Origin: Paenibacillus polygoni
GTDB taxonomy: Bacteria > Bacillota > Bacilli > Paenibacillales > Paenibacillaceae
Direction of reading: 5' to 3'
DNA length: 64,000 bases
Assembly (NCBI RefSeq): GCF_030263935.1
Contig: NZ_CP127162.1
Location: forward strand, 4,554,001 to 4,618,000
A program made the position numbers and the translations under genes. The notes under the pieces are model-generated. The model saw nothing but the letters and a program-made list of their open reading frames with translations. It did no database searches and was not told where the DNA came from. Positions 31,760 through 40,247 of the stretch are shown here, one piece after another (positions within the stretch are counted from its first letter, which is position 1; each line of letters opens with the position of its first letter).

Positions 31760-32631
31760 TAGGATACCGCTGCTTTCGGTCCTTCTCCTAATAGAGCAGG
31801 ATATCTAGAAGCGACTTCTAAAAACAGTTGCATTTTCGTTTCATCATTTACGTAGGCCCGCTTTGTGAACACATCATACTCATTACTCTCCACTGCTTGT
31901 AAGATCGAGGCATAATAGGATGATGCAAGTTCAATAGCAAAGCCGCTTACTTGAGGATATGTTCCTATATCGGATAATCCGATTTCAAATAAGTGTAGTG
32001 CCCTCTTTCTTAATTCGGTAAGCAAAGATACAAATTTTTCATCTATAATTCCGTTATGAAAGTCTTCTTCTGTATATCCATGAGCTTTCATCATCTCTAG
32101 CGGAATATAGCGGCGACCTCTCCTTTGGTCTTCACCCACATCCCGAATGATATTTACAATCTGCATTGCTTTGCCTAGTGCAATCCCTGATTCCATGACC
32201 TTCATTCCGCTGTCATCACGAAGCACGGGGAGCAGCATTTCGCCAACTGTTCCTGCAACCAAATAGCAATAGTGTTCAAGCTCTTCTACCGTAGAATACT
32301 GAGTGAGAGTTAAGTCTGATAATTGTCCATCCATTTGTCTGAAAAATGGAGCTTTTGACAACATGGGAAACGTATCAAACAACCAGCGAAGTGCCGGCCA
32401 TATAAAGTGACCCTCGGCTTTTTCAAGTGCCTGTAGTTGTTCCCTCAGCTCATGAATAGAATAAGGGGCCTTCTCTGGTTCATCTACACTGTCATCGATG
32501 ATCCGGCAGAATGCATATATCACAAATACGGCTTCACGCCTGGGACTTGGTAAACCATAAAAAGCATGATAAAAAGAAGTCGAACCTTTCTTGATCATTT
32601 CCTCACAGCGTTCGAATATCATTTCGTTCAT
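31759..32631 (-). CDS. crtM: Squalene/phytoene synthase family, dehydrosqualene synthase-like
   Basis: Head-to-head prenyl synthase, 290 aa. Both Asp-rich Mg-diphosphate motifs are present: DDSVDE (about residues 46-51) and NIIRDVGED (about 160-168), as is YHAFYGLPSPRREAVFVIYAFCR. Length and the company of three CrtN-type enzymes favour condensation of two farnesyl diphosphates to C30 dehydrosqualene; C40 phytoene synthesis cannot be excluded by sequence alone. The ATG overlaps the previous stop by 4 bp (ATGA). Confidence 0.88.
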   Translation of the reverse strand: MNEMIFERCEEMIKKGSTSFYHAFYGLPSPRREAVFVIYAFCRIIDDSVDEPEKAPYSIHELREQLQALEKAEGHFIWPALRWLFDTFPMLSKAPFFRQMDGQLSDLTLTQYSTVEELEHYCYLVAGTVGEMLLPVLRDDSGMKVMESGIALGKAMQIVNIIRDVGEDQRRGRRYIPLEMMKAHGYTEEDFHNGIIDEKFVSLLTELRKRALHLFEIGLSDIGTYPQVSGFAIELASSYYASILQAVESNEYDVFTKRAYVNDETKMQLFLEVASRYPALLGEGPKAAVS

Positions 32632-34091
32632 GATCTCAACTCCTTTATTAGTTGATTAACTGCCAGCTTCGCGCCCTGCATCACAATGGGTACGCCCCCG
32701 CCTGGATGAATCGAAGCGCCTGCCGCATACAAACCCTGGATATTCGGATAAGGTTTCGGCTGAGGACGATAAACTCCGGATTGAGTAAGTACCGGCGCGA
32801 TGCCAAAGCTTCCTCCTCCATACAATCCATCCCGCTTGGCATCGTTTGGTGTACGTACTTTTTGCCAGCGGATATTCTCCCTGAGGGCAGGGAATGCTTT
32901 CTTTTCTGCCTCTTCAAGCACTTTCTCTACAAGCTTACCTGTTTCCTCCCCATGAGAGAATCTTTCAGCGTTCGGTACAGGTATTAAGAAATAGAGAACG
33001 CTATGACCTTCTGGTGCCGCAGATGCATCCGTATGAACCGGATTAAATACATAGAAGGAAGGATGTTCAGGTAGTCTATTCTTCTGAAATACTTCTTTCA
33101 TGTTAGAGACAAAAGCGCTTGGAAGGAAAAACTGATGGGTCGTTGCTTCCTCAAACCTTTTTTCTACGCCTAAATATACTAGCAAACATCCAGAAGAGGC
33201 TTTGTAGGCACGTCTTTTTCGTCTGTGCTTCGGTGACAGAAGCTCTGTGATCTGCGGAAAATCACCATTAAATAGGGTAGCATCATAAGGAGCTGTTCGT
33301 TGTGAAGTCACGATCCCTTTGCAGCTTCCTTCTTCGATCATAAGCGACGTAACCTCTTCACCGAAATGAAAGATGACCCCTCGATTCTTTAGTTCCTCTT
33401 CCAGTATGGAAGCGAGAGAAGCATATCCGCCTTTGAGAATCCATACGCCATACTCATGTTCTGCATAAGGCAGCAAAGTATAAATACCGGGTGTCGACAG
33501 CGGTGACCCGCCGATGTATAAACTTTGCAAGGAATAAGCATCTTTCAGTTGATCACTATGAAAATAACGGCTCATCGCAGAACGCAGACTGGTATAAGCT
33601 CTCATCCGTTTTAAAAGGCCTGTCATCTCGCGAGTATAGAAATCTCTTTGCTTCGGAAAAGGCCGCTCAAGAATAGCACTTACCCCTCTTGGAAACAGGG
33701 GATCCATATCGGCCATAAACCGCTCAAACCCTTTACCTTCCCCTGGGAATACACGGTTGATCTCGTCTACCTGTTCTTCCCGGCTTGACCACTTATTCAG
33801 TACTCTTCCATCTTCAAAATAAAAACGATGCATTGGATCGCAGCGAATCAGCTCCACTTTAGAACGATCTACGCCGGCTTCTTCCAGAATACGCAGGAGC
33901 ATATCCGGCAGTAAAACAATTGTCGGCCCCTGATCAATTCGATAAATCCCTTCTTCTTCGTAGGCAAGCCGGCCGCCTGTACGATGGGATTTTTCATAGA
34001 TTGTCACTTGATATCCTTGATTCGTTAATAGCAGAGCGGCTGTCAGCCCGCCAATACCGGAGCCTACAATGGCAATCTGTTTCTTGTTCAT
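32628..34091 (-). CDS. CrtN-type carotenoid desaturase, second copy (CrtNc-like)
   Basis: A 487-aa CrtI/CrtN-family flavoprotein. FAD motif IAIVGSGIGGLTAALLLTNQG at the N-terminus; GPTIVLLPDM; C-terminal GLYAAGASIHPGGGVPIVMQGAKLA. It is clearly divergent from the neighbouring copy. The start is taken as ATG 34091 because it overlaps the upstream stop as ATGA; the frame also has an ATG two codons earlier. The three paralogues in this operon probably split desaturation and terminal oxidation; which step this one performs cannot be told from sequence. Confidence 0.85.
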   Translation of the reverse strand: MNKKQIAIVGSGIGGLTAALLLTNQGYQVTIYEKSHRTGGRLAYEEEGIYRIDQGPTIVLLPDMLLRILEEAGVDRSKVELIRCDPMHRFYFEDGRVLNKWSSREEQVDEINRVFPGEGKGFERFMADMDPLFPRGVSAILERPFPKQRDFYTREMTGLLKRMRAYTSLRSAMSRYFHSDQLKDAYSLQSLYIGGSPLSTPGIYTLLPYAEHEYGVWILKGGYASLASILEEELKNRGVIFHFGEEVTSLMIEEGSCKGIVTSQRTAPYDATLFNGDFPQITELLSPKHRRKRRAYKASSGCLLVYLGVEKRFEEATTHQFFLPSAFVSNMKEVFQKNRLPEHPSFYVFNPVHTDASAAPEGHSVLYFLIPVPNAERFSHGEETGKLVEKVLEEAEKKAFPALRENIRWQKVRTPNDAKRDGLYGGGSFGIAPVLTQSGVYRPQPKPYPNIQGLYAAGASIHPGGGVPIVMQGAKLAVNQLIKELRS

Positions 34092-35638
34092 GTGCATTGC
34101 CCTGCTTCCTTCCCTTTTTTAAAGAGGGGACTTGCAGTTTGCTTTTTTGCGTCATCCTCTTGAATTAGTCCTACAGATATTTTAGCCGATTCAAAAATAG
34201 TAGGCAGACCGCTGCCTGGATGGGTTCCGCCGCCGACAAGATAGACACCTTCTACTTCCTCAAACCGGTTATGCGGTCTTAAATACATCATCTGCCCAAG
34301 CTTATGTGAGAGATTAAAGAGCGCTCCATTATAAATATCCAGCTCTTGTTCCCACTGAAGCGGGGTGAAAAACATCTCTTCTTCGATGTAGTCGGATAAA
34401 CCTGCAAGTTCGGGGATCTGTTCCAGACGATCCATCATTCTTTGCCGTATTTCAGCTCGCTGTCCATCCCAATCGATATCCGCTGTCGTATTTGGCGTTG
34501 GCATCAGCACATACAGGGATGACTTGCCTTCCGGCGCCAGAGTCGGGTCAAGTACAGACGGATTATGAACATAGATGGAAGGGTCTTCTGATAAAACTTT
34601 ATGCATCGTCATCTCATCCACATTTTTACGATAATCCGCTGCAAAATGAACGGAATGATGAGCAAGGTCGATTTTCTTGTTCACGCCTAGATAAAGCATG
34701 GCACCAGAGCAGGAATACTTCATATCCTTGATTTTTTCAGGCGTGTATTTCTTCAGTACCCCAGGCTCAAACAGTTTGTTCATCGATGCAGCGAAGTCTC
34801 CATTTAGGACAACATGATCTGCCTTCACTTCTTCCCCGTTCTCAAGTAAAAGACCTTGCGCTCTGCCTTGCTCCACTTGAATCTTCTGCACAGCCGTACT
34901 TGTGTGGATCGTTCCTCCATACTCCCGAATGACATCGGCCATCGCTTGGAAGATCTGATTGACTCCGCCTTTCGGGTGATGTAATCCAAAATGATGTTCT
35001 ATATAAGAAAGAATCGTAAACGTTCCTGGACAATCCCAAGCTGACATCCCTAAATATTTAGCCTGGAAAGTAAATCCCCACCGGAGCCGTTCATCTTGAA
35101 AATACCGAGAGAGTCTGCCGTAAACCGTATCTTGTAGGTGAAGATAAGGAAGTGCCTTGATCGCATCTTGTTTTATGTAATCAGATAACTTGCCAAAAGG
35201 CCTGCGCAGAAGCGGCTCTACCTTTTGGTATTTAACAGATTCAACCCGCATAAAATTTCTGTAGTTCTGTTCATCTCCCGGAAACACGCGTGCAATCTCT
35301 GCCGCTGTCTTCTCTTCATCACTGGAAGGTCTGAATACGGTATCCCCAAAATGGAGAGAATACAGTGGGTCGAGCTGCTGCATATCCACATAATCATATA
35401 AAGACCTGCCTACCTTCTGGAACATTTCTTCAAGCAGATGGGGCATCATCAAAAAGGTAGCTCCGCGGTCAAAACGATAGTCTCCAAGCTCTAGTCTCGC
35501 AGATCGTCCTCCAATCACCGCTTGTTTTTCATATATATCAACTTTATATCCTTGGCCGGCAAGCAGCATCCCTGCCGCCAACCCCCCAGGCCCAGCTCCA
35601 ATGACAACAGCTTGTCTCTTGTTCTGATTATGGTTCAT
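34088..35638 (-). CDS. crtN: CrtN-type carotenoid desaturase (dehydrosqualene desaturase-like)
   Basis: First gene of the crt operon, 516 aa. N-terminal FAD motif AVVIGAGPGGLAAGMLLAGQG with EKQAVIGGRS, then MKYSCSGAMLYLGVNK, DPSIYVHNPSVLDPTLAPEGKSSLYVLMPTP and the C-terminal GVYLVGGGTHPGSGLPTIFESAK. The central blocks match staphylococcal CrtN (4,4'-diapophytoene desaturase) well, so I assign the main desaturase role. A C-terminal basic tail (KKQTASPLFKKGKEAG) extends past the family end. ATG follows AAAGGTGAG at 9 bp. Confidence 0.87.
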   Translation of the reverse strand: MNHNQNKRQAVVIGAGPGGLAAGMLLAGQGYKVDIYEKQAVIGGRSARLELGDYRFDRGATFLMMPHLLEEMFQKVGRSLYDYVDMQQLDPLYSLHFGDTVFRPSSDEEKTAAEIARVFPGDEQNYRNFMRVESVKYQKVEPLLRRPFGKLSDYIKQDAIKALPYLHLQDTVYGRLSRYFQDERLRWGFTFQAKYLGMSAWDCPGTFTILSYIEHHFGLHHPKGGVNQIFQAMADVIREYGGTIHTSTAVQKIQVEQGRAQGLLLENGEEVKADHVVLNGDFAASMNKLFEPGVLKKYTPEKIKDMKYSCSGAMLYLGVNKKIDLAHHSVHFAADYRKNVDEMTMHKVLSEDPSIYVHNPSVLDPTLAPEGKSSLYVLMPTPNTTADIDWDGQRAEIRQRMMDRLEQIPELAGLSDYIEEEMFFTPLQWEQELDIYNGALFNLSHKLGQMMYLRPHNRFEEVEGVYLVGGGTHPGSGLPTIFESAKISVGLIQEDDAKKQTASPLFKKGKEAGQCT

Positions 35639-35727
35639 TGCAGACTCACCTTTCTATAATTACGGTTAGGATTAGCGGATATGATAGACAATATTCACAA
35701 TCTTCCCAATATATTCATCCATAACGT

Positions 35728-35804
35728 TATACAAATATAATACAAATCATCGTAGATAAAGTAAAGTTAAGACAAACATTATACAAACTATTTACACTGA
35801 CTTC
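35728..35804 (-). promoter_or_regulatory. crt promoter region with CarH-type 11-bp TACA repeats
   Basis: On the plus strand the tetramers GACA 35771, TACA 35782 and TACA 35793 are spaced exactly 11 bp, and TACA 35730 and 35741 form a second 11-bp pair. On the minus strand TATAAT (35778-35783) overlaps the 35782 unit by two bases, and a second candidate promoter TTTACT-N17-TATTAT (35760-35765, 35737-35742) overlaps the 35741 unit by the same two bases. CarH operators of Thermus are tandem 11-bp repeats containing TACA, so these are strong operator candidates for the adjacent regulator. Confidence 0.78.
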
Positions 35805-35836
35805 TTCTTCAAACTGCGAAAACGGTCTTCCAAATA

Positions 35837-35876
35837 ACAAAAAAGCACCCTCTTTTAAAGAAAAGAGCGTGCTAAA
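35837..35876 (-). terminator. Terminator of the MerR/B12 regulator gene
   Basis: AGCAC-CCTCTTTT pairs with AAAAGAG-GTGCT around an AAAG loop (35844-35873); the minus strand continues TTTTTTGTT. It separates the regulator from the crt operon, so crt needs its own promoter. Confidence 0.92.
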
Positions 35877-35914
35877 TATGCTGCTTTATCGTGTTGTTTC
35901 ACTATAGGCTATGC

Positions 35915-36871
35915 CTATCTTTTAGAAAAAAGATCTCGTGGATGGAATTTTGCCATATACGTTTCTGTAAACCAGTCTTGCCAATCGTGAGCACTTCCCG
36001 TCAGGATCCACTGCTTATACTTCGGTTTTTTTGCTTTTTCATACCCTTGTCCACCAAGTGCAAACTGTATATTTGGAGCATGTTTCCGAATCGTTGTTAC
36101 CACATCATCCGCTGTTTTCGCCATCTCTTCATTCGTTACCGAAATACATACGAGATCAATCTTCTGATCCTTGAGAATGGGAAGCACTCCCTCGGTAGGT
36201 GTATTTGCACCTAGATAAAGTACCTCTGCTCCATTCTTTCGTAAGAATAAACTAAAGAGCATTAGACCGACCTGATGATGTTCTCCTTCTGGACACATGG
36301 CCAGCACTTTTGGTAAGTGAGGATAAATCGGGAATAAATGAAAGAACTGATAAAACCGCTGAGAGATCAGCTGTGTCATATAGTGTTCTTGAGCGACCGA
36401 AGCTCGTCCGTTCTCCCAGGCGTCTCCTACCCGAATCAGTATAGGCACCAGCACTTGATAAAACATGGCATCGTATCCGTACATCGTAAATCCAAAATCA
36501 ATAAGGGCGTTGGCTCGTTCTCCCTGGAACTGAAACAAAGACTGGTAAATTTGATCTTCCATTTTTCGAAAGGCATCATCATTTCCAATCTGCGGCATCG
36601 GTTCTGCCAGTATTGCATCTGCTTTGTTTTGTTCATCCTTATGGGTTTTTAACAATCGTACCGCATGGGAAATGCTCATATGGTTAGAATCGACCTGCTC
36701 TTTGAGCCAGCGCAAATCCTCTACATTTTCTTCCGTATAGATTCGGTATCCGGAATCGGTTCGCAGGGGTTCCACCGCATGGTATCTGTTCTCCCACGCC
36801 CGCAGGGTTACGGCAGGAATACCCAACATTTCAGTAACCTGTTTAATTGAATACAAAAGGCATTCACTCAC
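35915..36871 (-). CDS. CarH/LitR-type MerR regulator with B12-binding photoreceptor domain
   Basis: A 318-aa, three-part protein. Residues 5-75: MerR helix-turn-helix (YSIKQVTEMLGIPAVTLRAWENRY, GYRIYTEENV). Residues 100-175: B12 cap four-helix bundle with the W-x9-EH light-sensing motif (Trp152, Glu162, His163). Residues 186-310: Rossmann cobalamin domain with E-x-H-x-x-G (EHHQVG) giving the lower-ligand His199. Family knowledge: adenosylcobalamin-bound tetramers repress carotenoid genes in the dark and fall apart in light. The residue after Trp152 is Glu, whereas Thermus CarH has His132 there. GTG 36871 is the listed start; a TTG at 36856 is also possible. Confidence 0.9.
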   Translation of the reverse strand: MSECLLYSIKQVTEMLGIPAVTLRAWENRYHAVEPLRTDSGYRIYTEENVEDLRWLKEQVDSNHMSISHAVRLLKTHKDEQNKADAILAEPMPQIGNDDAFRKMEDQIYQSLFQFQGERANALIDFGFTMYGYDAMFYQVLVPILIRVGDAWENGRASVAQEHYMTQLISQRFYQFFHLFPIYPHLPKVLAMCPEGEHHQVGLMLFSLFLRKNGAEVLYLGANTPTEGVLPILKDQKIDLVCISVTNEEMAKTADDVVTTIRKHAPNIQFALGGQGYEKAKKPKYKQWILTGSAHDWQDWFTETYMAKFHPRDLFSKR

Positions 36872-36922
36872 TCTCTTCTATCATCCGGTCCGTGACTTAA
36901 GGAGAAGTCTCCTTAAACATTC

Positions 36923-36969
36923 TACAAAAATAGTACATTCATTATACACAAACCAAAATTCACTGTCGA
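36923..36969 (-). promoter_or_regulatory. Promoter of the CarH-like gene with three 11-bp TACA repeats
   Basis: Minus-strand -35 TCGACA (36964-36969), 17-bp spacer, -10 TATAAT (36941-36946). On the plus strand TACA occurs at 36923, 36934 and 36945, exactly 11 bp apart, and the last unit overlaps the -10 by two bases. The same arrangement occurs at the crt promoters, suggesting autoregulation. Confidence 0.82.
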
Positions 36970-37119
36970 TAACCCTTGCTCCTCTACTCTTGTATATAGG
37001 ATAAGAGGACCATGCTTCAATAGTTGTATGTTGGTGTTAATAGTGTTCATACTGCCTGCTTACCTGCTTGTATAGGCCTGTATACATAGATCAACTAATT
37101 ACTCGAAGGGATGTTTCTT

Positions 37120-38631
37120 ATGAAAAAGCATTCTAAACATAGTCCAGTAATATCGCATTCCCCGTCCTCTTCTCCTATAAAATCAGCGATCCAAAAAAAG
37201 AGGCCGATAAAGAAATTCATCTTATGGTTTTTACTTGCTAATATCGTTTGGCTTACTGCCGTTGTCATCTATCAAATGAATAAACCTTTGCCTGAGGGTG
37301 TTGCTTTTGAAGGTCAGGTCCATCAATTAGCGGATGTTGACTTCATAACAGACCTTACCTACCCTTCCTCAGATGGAAAGATGGAACATGAACAGCAGAT
37401 TATTAAACGCATGGAGAAGATTGTGAACGAAGCGCAGCAGTTCCTAGTCATTGATCTATTTTTATTTAACAATTATCAGCATACCGATCAGAAGTTTCCC
37501 GAAGCGAGTGAACGGTTCACGAACCTGCTTGTGAACAAAAAGGAAGAGAACCCGGAAATGGACATTGTCTTCATTACAGATGAAGTAAATACCAATTACA
37601 ATTCTCATCCAAACGCACTGCTCGAGCGAATGAAGCAACATGGAATACGGGTTGTTATTACGGATGTGGATTCACTTCGCGACTCTACACCGCTGTATTC
37701 AGCAGTATGGCGCACTTATTTTCAGTGGTTTGGACAGTCCGGTAACGGATGGCTTCCCAATCTCATGGCAAGCGATGGTCCTGATGTTACATTGCGGTCC
37801 TATCTGAAACTCATGAATGTAAAAGCCAATCACCGAAAACTGGTAGCCAGTGAGAAAAACGCGATTGTGGCCTCGGCTAATGTACATGACCCTAGTATTT
37901 ATCACTCTAATATTGCCTTCGAAGTGAGCGGAAATATCATAGGGGATCTGCTCAAAGCCGAACAGACGGTCCTTAATATTTCAGGCGGAGGAAAACTCCC
38001 GGCCTTTACTCCTTCTCAGGAAGAAGAGCAAGGTCCCATCCGTGTTCGTTACCTGACCGAAGGGAAAGTGGCAGAATACGCAGTTAATCTCATCAAAGAA
38101 GCGAAAAAAGGAGATACCCTATGGATGGGCATGTTCTATCTGGCGGACCGTGATATCAAATCAGCACTGCTTGACGCCGCTTCACGCGGAGCTGCGGTAA
38201 AACTGATTCTAGACCCGAATGAAAATGCGTTCGGTCAGAAAAAAATAGGGATACCAAATCGGCCCGTTGCCCAGGAACTCACAGATAACTCAGAGGGGAA
38301 CATTGAAATCAGGTGGTACAATACCACTAAAGAACAGTACCATACAAAACTTCTGTATTTATCACGAAACAGCGGAACTCAGCTGATTTTGGGAGGATCA
38401 AGTAATTTTACTCCTCGGAATCTAAATAATTATAACCTGGAGAATGATCTTTATATGGAAGCTCCTGAAGACAGTAAACTTGTTACCCAGATGAATCAAT
38501 ACTTTGAGCGTTTGTGGACGAATGAAGATGCCAAGTTTACACTTGATCTAGCCGAATATAAAGATGATATCCCATTTTTTAAAGACATGTTATATAAACT
38601 GCAATACTCCCTTGGTTTCACTACGTTCTAA
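37120..38631 (+). CDS. Membrane-anchored phospholipase D-like protein
   Basis: A 503-aa protein with an N-terminal basic stretch and one membrane helix (about residues 30-52), then two PLD/HKD-type halves. The first contains NHRKLVASEKNAIVASANVHD, the second YHTKLLYLSRN with GGSSNFTPRNLNNYNLENDL, so both HxK catalytic signatures are present. It may be a cardiolipin-synthase or phospholipase relative acting outside the membrane, but the substrate is unknown. ATG 37120 behind AAGGG is preferred to one 9 bp earlier. Monocistronic, followed by a terminator. Confidence 0.85.
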   Translation: MKKHSKHSPVISHSPSSSPIKSAIQKKRPIKKFILWFLLANIVWLTAVVIYQMNKPLPEGVAFEGQVHQLADVDFITDLTYPSSDGKMEHEQQIIKRMEKIVNEAQQFLVIDLFLFNNYQHTDQKFPEASERFTNLLVNKKEENPEMDIVFITDEVNTNYNSHPNALLERMKQHGIRVVITDVDSLRDSTPLYSAVWRTYFQWFGQSGNGWLPNLMASDGPDVTLRSYLKLMNVKANHRKLVASEKNAIVASANVHDPSIYHSNIAFEVSGNIIGDLLKAEQTVLNISGGGKLPAFTPSQEEEQGPIRVRYLTEGKVAEYAVNLIKEAKKGDTLWMGMFYLADRDIKSALLDAASRGAAVKLILDPNENAFGQKKIGIPNRPVAQELTDNSEGNIEIRWYNTTKEQYHTKLLYLSRNSGTQLILGGSSNFTPRNLNNYNLENDLYMEAPEDSKLVTQMNQYFERLWTNEDAKFTLDLAEYKDDIPFFKDMLYKLQYSLGFTTF

Positions 38632-38698
38632 CTCATCTTCACAAAAATAAGGCGATAACCCGCTGTGTATGTCACTTGTTCATATGTCTACAGTCTAG

Positions 38699-38724
38699 AA
38701 CCCGCTGTGAAAGCGGGTTTTTGT
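38699..38724 (+). terminator. Terminator of the PLD-like gene
   Basis: AACCCGCT-GTGA-AAGCGGGTT followed by TTTGTT, 68 bp after the stop. Confidence 0.9.
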
Positions 38725-38771
38725 TATGTTTATCCAGACGCTATGCCGGTCACTATGAGCTGAAAAGAAGG

Positions 38772-38822
38772 TTGACAACGGCATACCGTTGTGAAAAAAT
38801 ACATTAAACTAACGATCGTTAG
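38772..38822 (+). promoter_or_regulatory. Control region of tetR-SMR operon
   Basis: A TTGACA element (38772-38777) overlaps the palindrome CAACGG-CATA-CCGTTG; 15 bp further on stands the perfect 14-bp palindrome CTAACGATCGTTAG (38809-38822), immediately before the ribosome binding site. Both are plausible TetR-family operators for autoregulation. The -10 is not obvious. Confidence 0.65.
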
Positions 38823-38836
38823 GTAGGTGAGAGAAA

Positions 38837-39445
38837 ATGAGTTCAACCTCTATTAAACAAGTGGCTCTAACCCAGTTCGCCCGTGAAGGGTATGAAGGAG
38901 CTTCGCTACGAAAAATCGCTGACGAAGTTGGCATTAAGAAGCCTTCTATCTATGCGCATTATAAAAACAAGGAGGATTTATTCCTTCATGTCGTACGCTA
39001 TGTATTCGGGCTGGAACGCAGGAGAATCCTTACCTTTTTTCAGGAGCAAAAAAATCTTGGAACACCACTGGAGCTTAGACTGAGGGGATTACTCGACTGG
39101 ATTCAAGAAGAATTTGAATCTCAGGATGCGGGCAGATTCCTACTCCGGATGTCTTATTTCCCCCCTCAAGCTTTATATAGGGAAGTCATGGATATTGTAT
39201 ATCCCTTCTTAGACGGGCTGGAGAGAACACTAGCCAAGTTTATTGCATCAGAGGCTTGGGACGGTGAGCTTTCTCAAGAAGAAGCCATGCAATTTGCCGT
39301 TGCCTATATGACACTAATTGACGGGGTATCTGTAGAGCTGCTCTACGGGGACTCGGCTCGTTATCAAAAGAGGGTTCAGGCGGCTTGGCCTATATTTTGG
39401 CAAGGAATTACACATCAATTCGAGAAAAAGGAGTCTACATCATGA
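38837..39445 (+). CDS. TetR/AcrR family transcriptional regulator
   Basis: A 202-aa repressor. The N-terminal helix-turn-helix is ALTQFAREGYEGASLRKIADEVGIKKPSIYAHYKNKEDLF (residues 10-49); the C-terminal ligand domain is generic. It is the first gene of a three-gene operon and its TGA overlaps the ATG of the first SMR gene (ATGA). It probably represses the pump genes and itself through the palindromes upstream and is relieved by a toxic cation or drug. Confidence 0.9.
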   Translation: MSSTSIKQVALTQFAREGYEGASLRKIADEVGIKKPSIYAHYKNKEDLFLHVVRYVFGLERRRILTFFQEQKNLGTPLELRLRGLLDWIQEEFESQDAGRFLLRMSYFPPQALYREVMDIVYPFLDGLERTLAKFIASEAWDGELSQEEAMQFAVAYMTLIDGVSVELLYGDSARYQKRVQAAWPIFWQGITHQFEKKESTS

Positions 39446-39801
39446 ATCGCTACTGGTTATTTGTTGTGCTCGGAGGGATCATAGAGATCCTATGGGTATC
39501 TGGTCTTAAGCACGCTTCCACCCCGCTGGAATGGATGGGAACTATACTATCCATTGCGGCTAGCTTCTGGCTTATCATTGAAGCATCTAGAAAACTTCCC
39601 GTCGGCACCGTATATGCCGTATTTACGGGGCTTGGTACAGCAGGAACTGTAATCACTGAAATGCTCCTGTTTGGGGAACCCTTCCGTATCACAAAAGTTT
39701 TGCTAATCGCGCTTTTGCTTGTGGGAGTGATTGGACTCAAGCTGGTTACGGATGAGTCTTCCAAGGCAGAGTCTTCGTCTTCACAAGGAGGTGCTGTCTA
39801 G
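39442..39801 (+). CDS. SMR family efflux pump subunit (YkkC-like)
   Basis: A 119-aa four-helix small multidrug resistance protein. The conserved glutamate of helix 1 is in GGIIEILWVSGLKHA and the helix-3 motif is GTVYAVFTGLGTAGTVITEMLLFGEP. A hydrophilic Ser/Glu-rich tail follows. The start ATG 39442 has AAGGAG at 9 bp and overlaps tetR. The stop abuts the next SMR gene, so the two probably form an antiparallel heterodimer like YkkCD. No guanidine riboswitch is present; control is by TetR. Confidence 0.9.
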   Translation: MNRYWLFVVLGGIIEILWVSGLKHASTPLEWMGTILSIAASFWLIIEASRKLPVGTVYAVFTGLGTAGTVITEMLLFGEPFRITKVLLIALLLVGVIGLKLVTDESSKAESSSSQGGAV

Positions 39802-40116
39802 ATGGCATGGTTAGCAGTCGTTCTTGCAGGACTAAGTGAAATCCTTGGGGTCATTGGGATTAAGGGGCTCACGACAGGGAAAGGAAAAAAATATTTGCTG
39901 CTTATGGGGCTTAGTTTCCTCCTCAGTTTCTCTCTCCTTTCTTATGCTATGCAGTCCCTCTCCATGGGTACAGCTTACGCCGTGTGGACAGGGATTGGTA
40001 CCGTAGGAAGTACCCTTGTTGGTATGTTCGTATTTGGTGAACCAAAAGAAGCAAAACGTTTACTATTCATTACCATGATTCTCTGTTCTGCTGTTGGACT
40101 GAAACTTATTGGCTGA
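39802..40116 (+). CDS. SMR family efflux pump subunit (YkkD-like)
   Basis: A 104-aa partner SMR protein with four membrane helices. The helix-1 glutamate is in AGLSEILGVIGIKGL, and helix 3 contains GTAYAVWTGIGTVGSTLVGMFVFGEP. It starts directly after the preceding stop, with AAGGAGG inside the previous gene. Exported substrate is unknown; quaternary ammonium cations or guanidinium-type compounds are typical of the family. Confidence 0.9.
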   Translation: MAWLAVVLAGLSEILGVIGIKGLTTGKGKKYLLLMGLSFLLSFSLLSYAMQSLSMGTAYAVWTGIGTVGSTLVGMFVFGEPKEAKRLLFITMILCSAVGLKLIG

Positions 40117-40140
40117 TCTTTCGTATCATAGTAAGGCACA

Positions 40141-40196
40141 AAAGCCAGAGTGAAAAGGAAGCCTTCTGCTGACTTTTCATTCTTGGCTTTTCTTTA
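40141..40196 (+). terminator. Terminator of tetR-SMR operon
   Basis: AAAGCCA-GA-GTGAAAAG pairs with CTTTTCA-TTC-TTGGCTTT, followed by TCTTTAT. Confidence 0.88.
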
Positions 40197-40247
40197 TACT
40201 CCCTCTGTTATCCTCGTTACCTTCCCCCCCTTACCTACAGCGTAAAG

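Noticed and set aside
39385..39441. Upstream start of the first SMR gene at 39385
   Set aside because: It would overlap tetR deeply; ATG 39442 has AAGGAG at good spacing, overlaps the tetR stop as ATGA and gives the normal SMR N-terminus.
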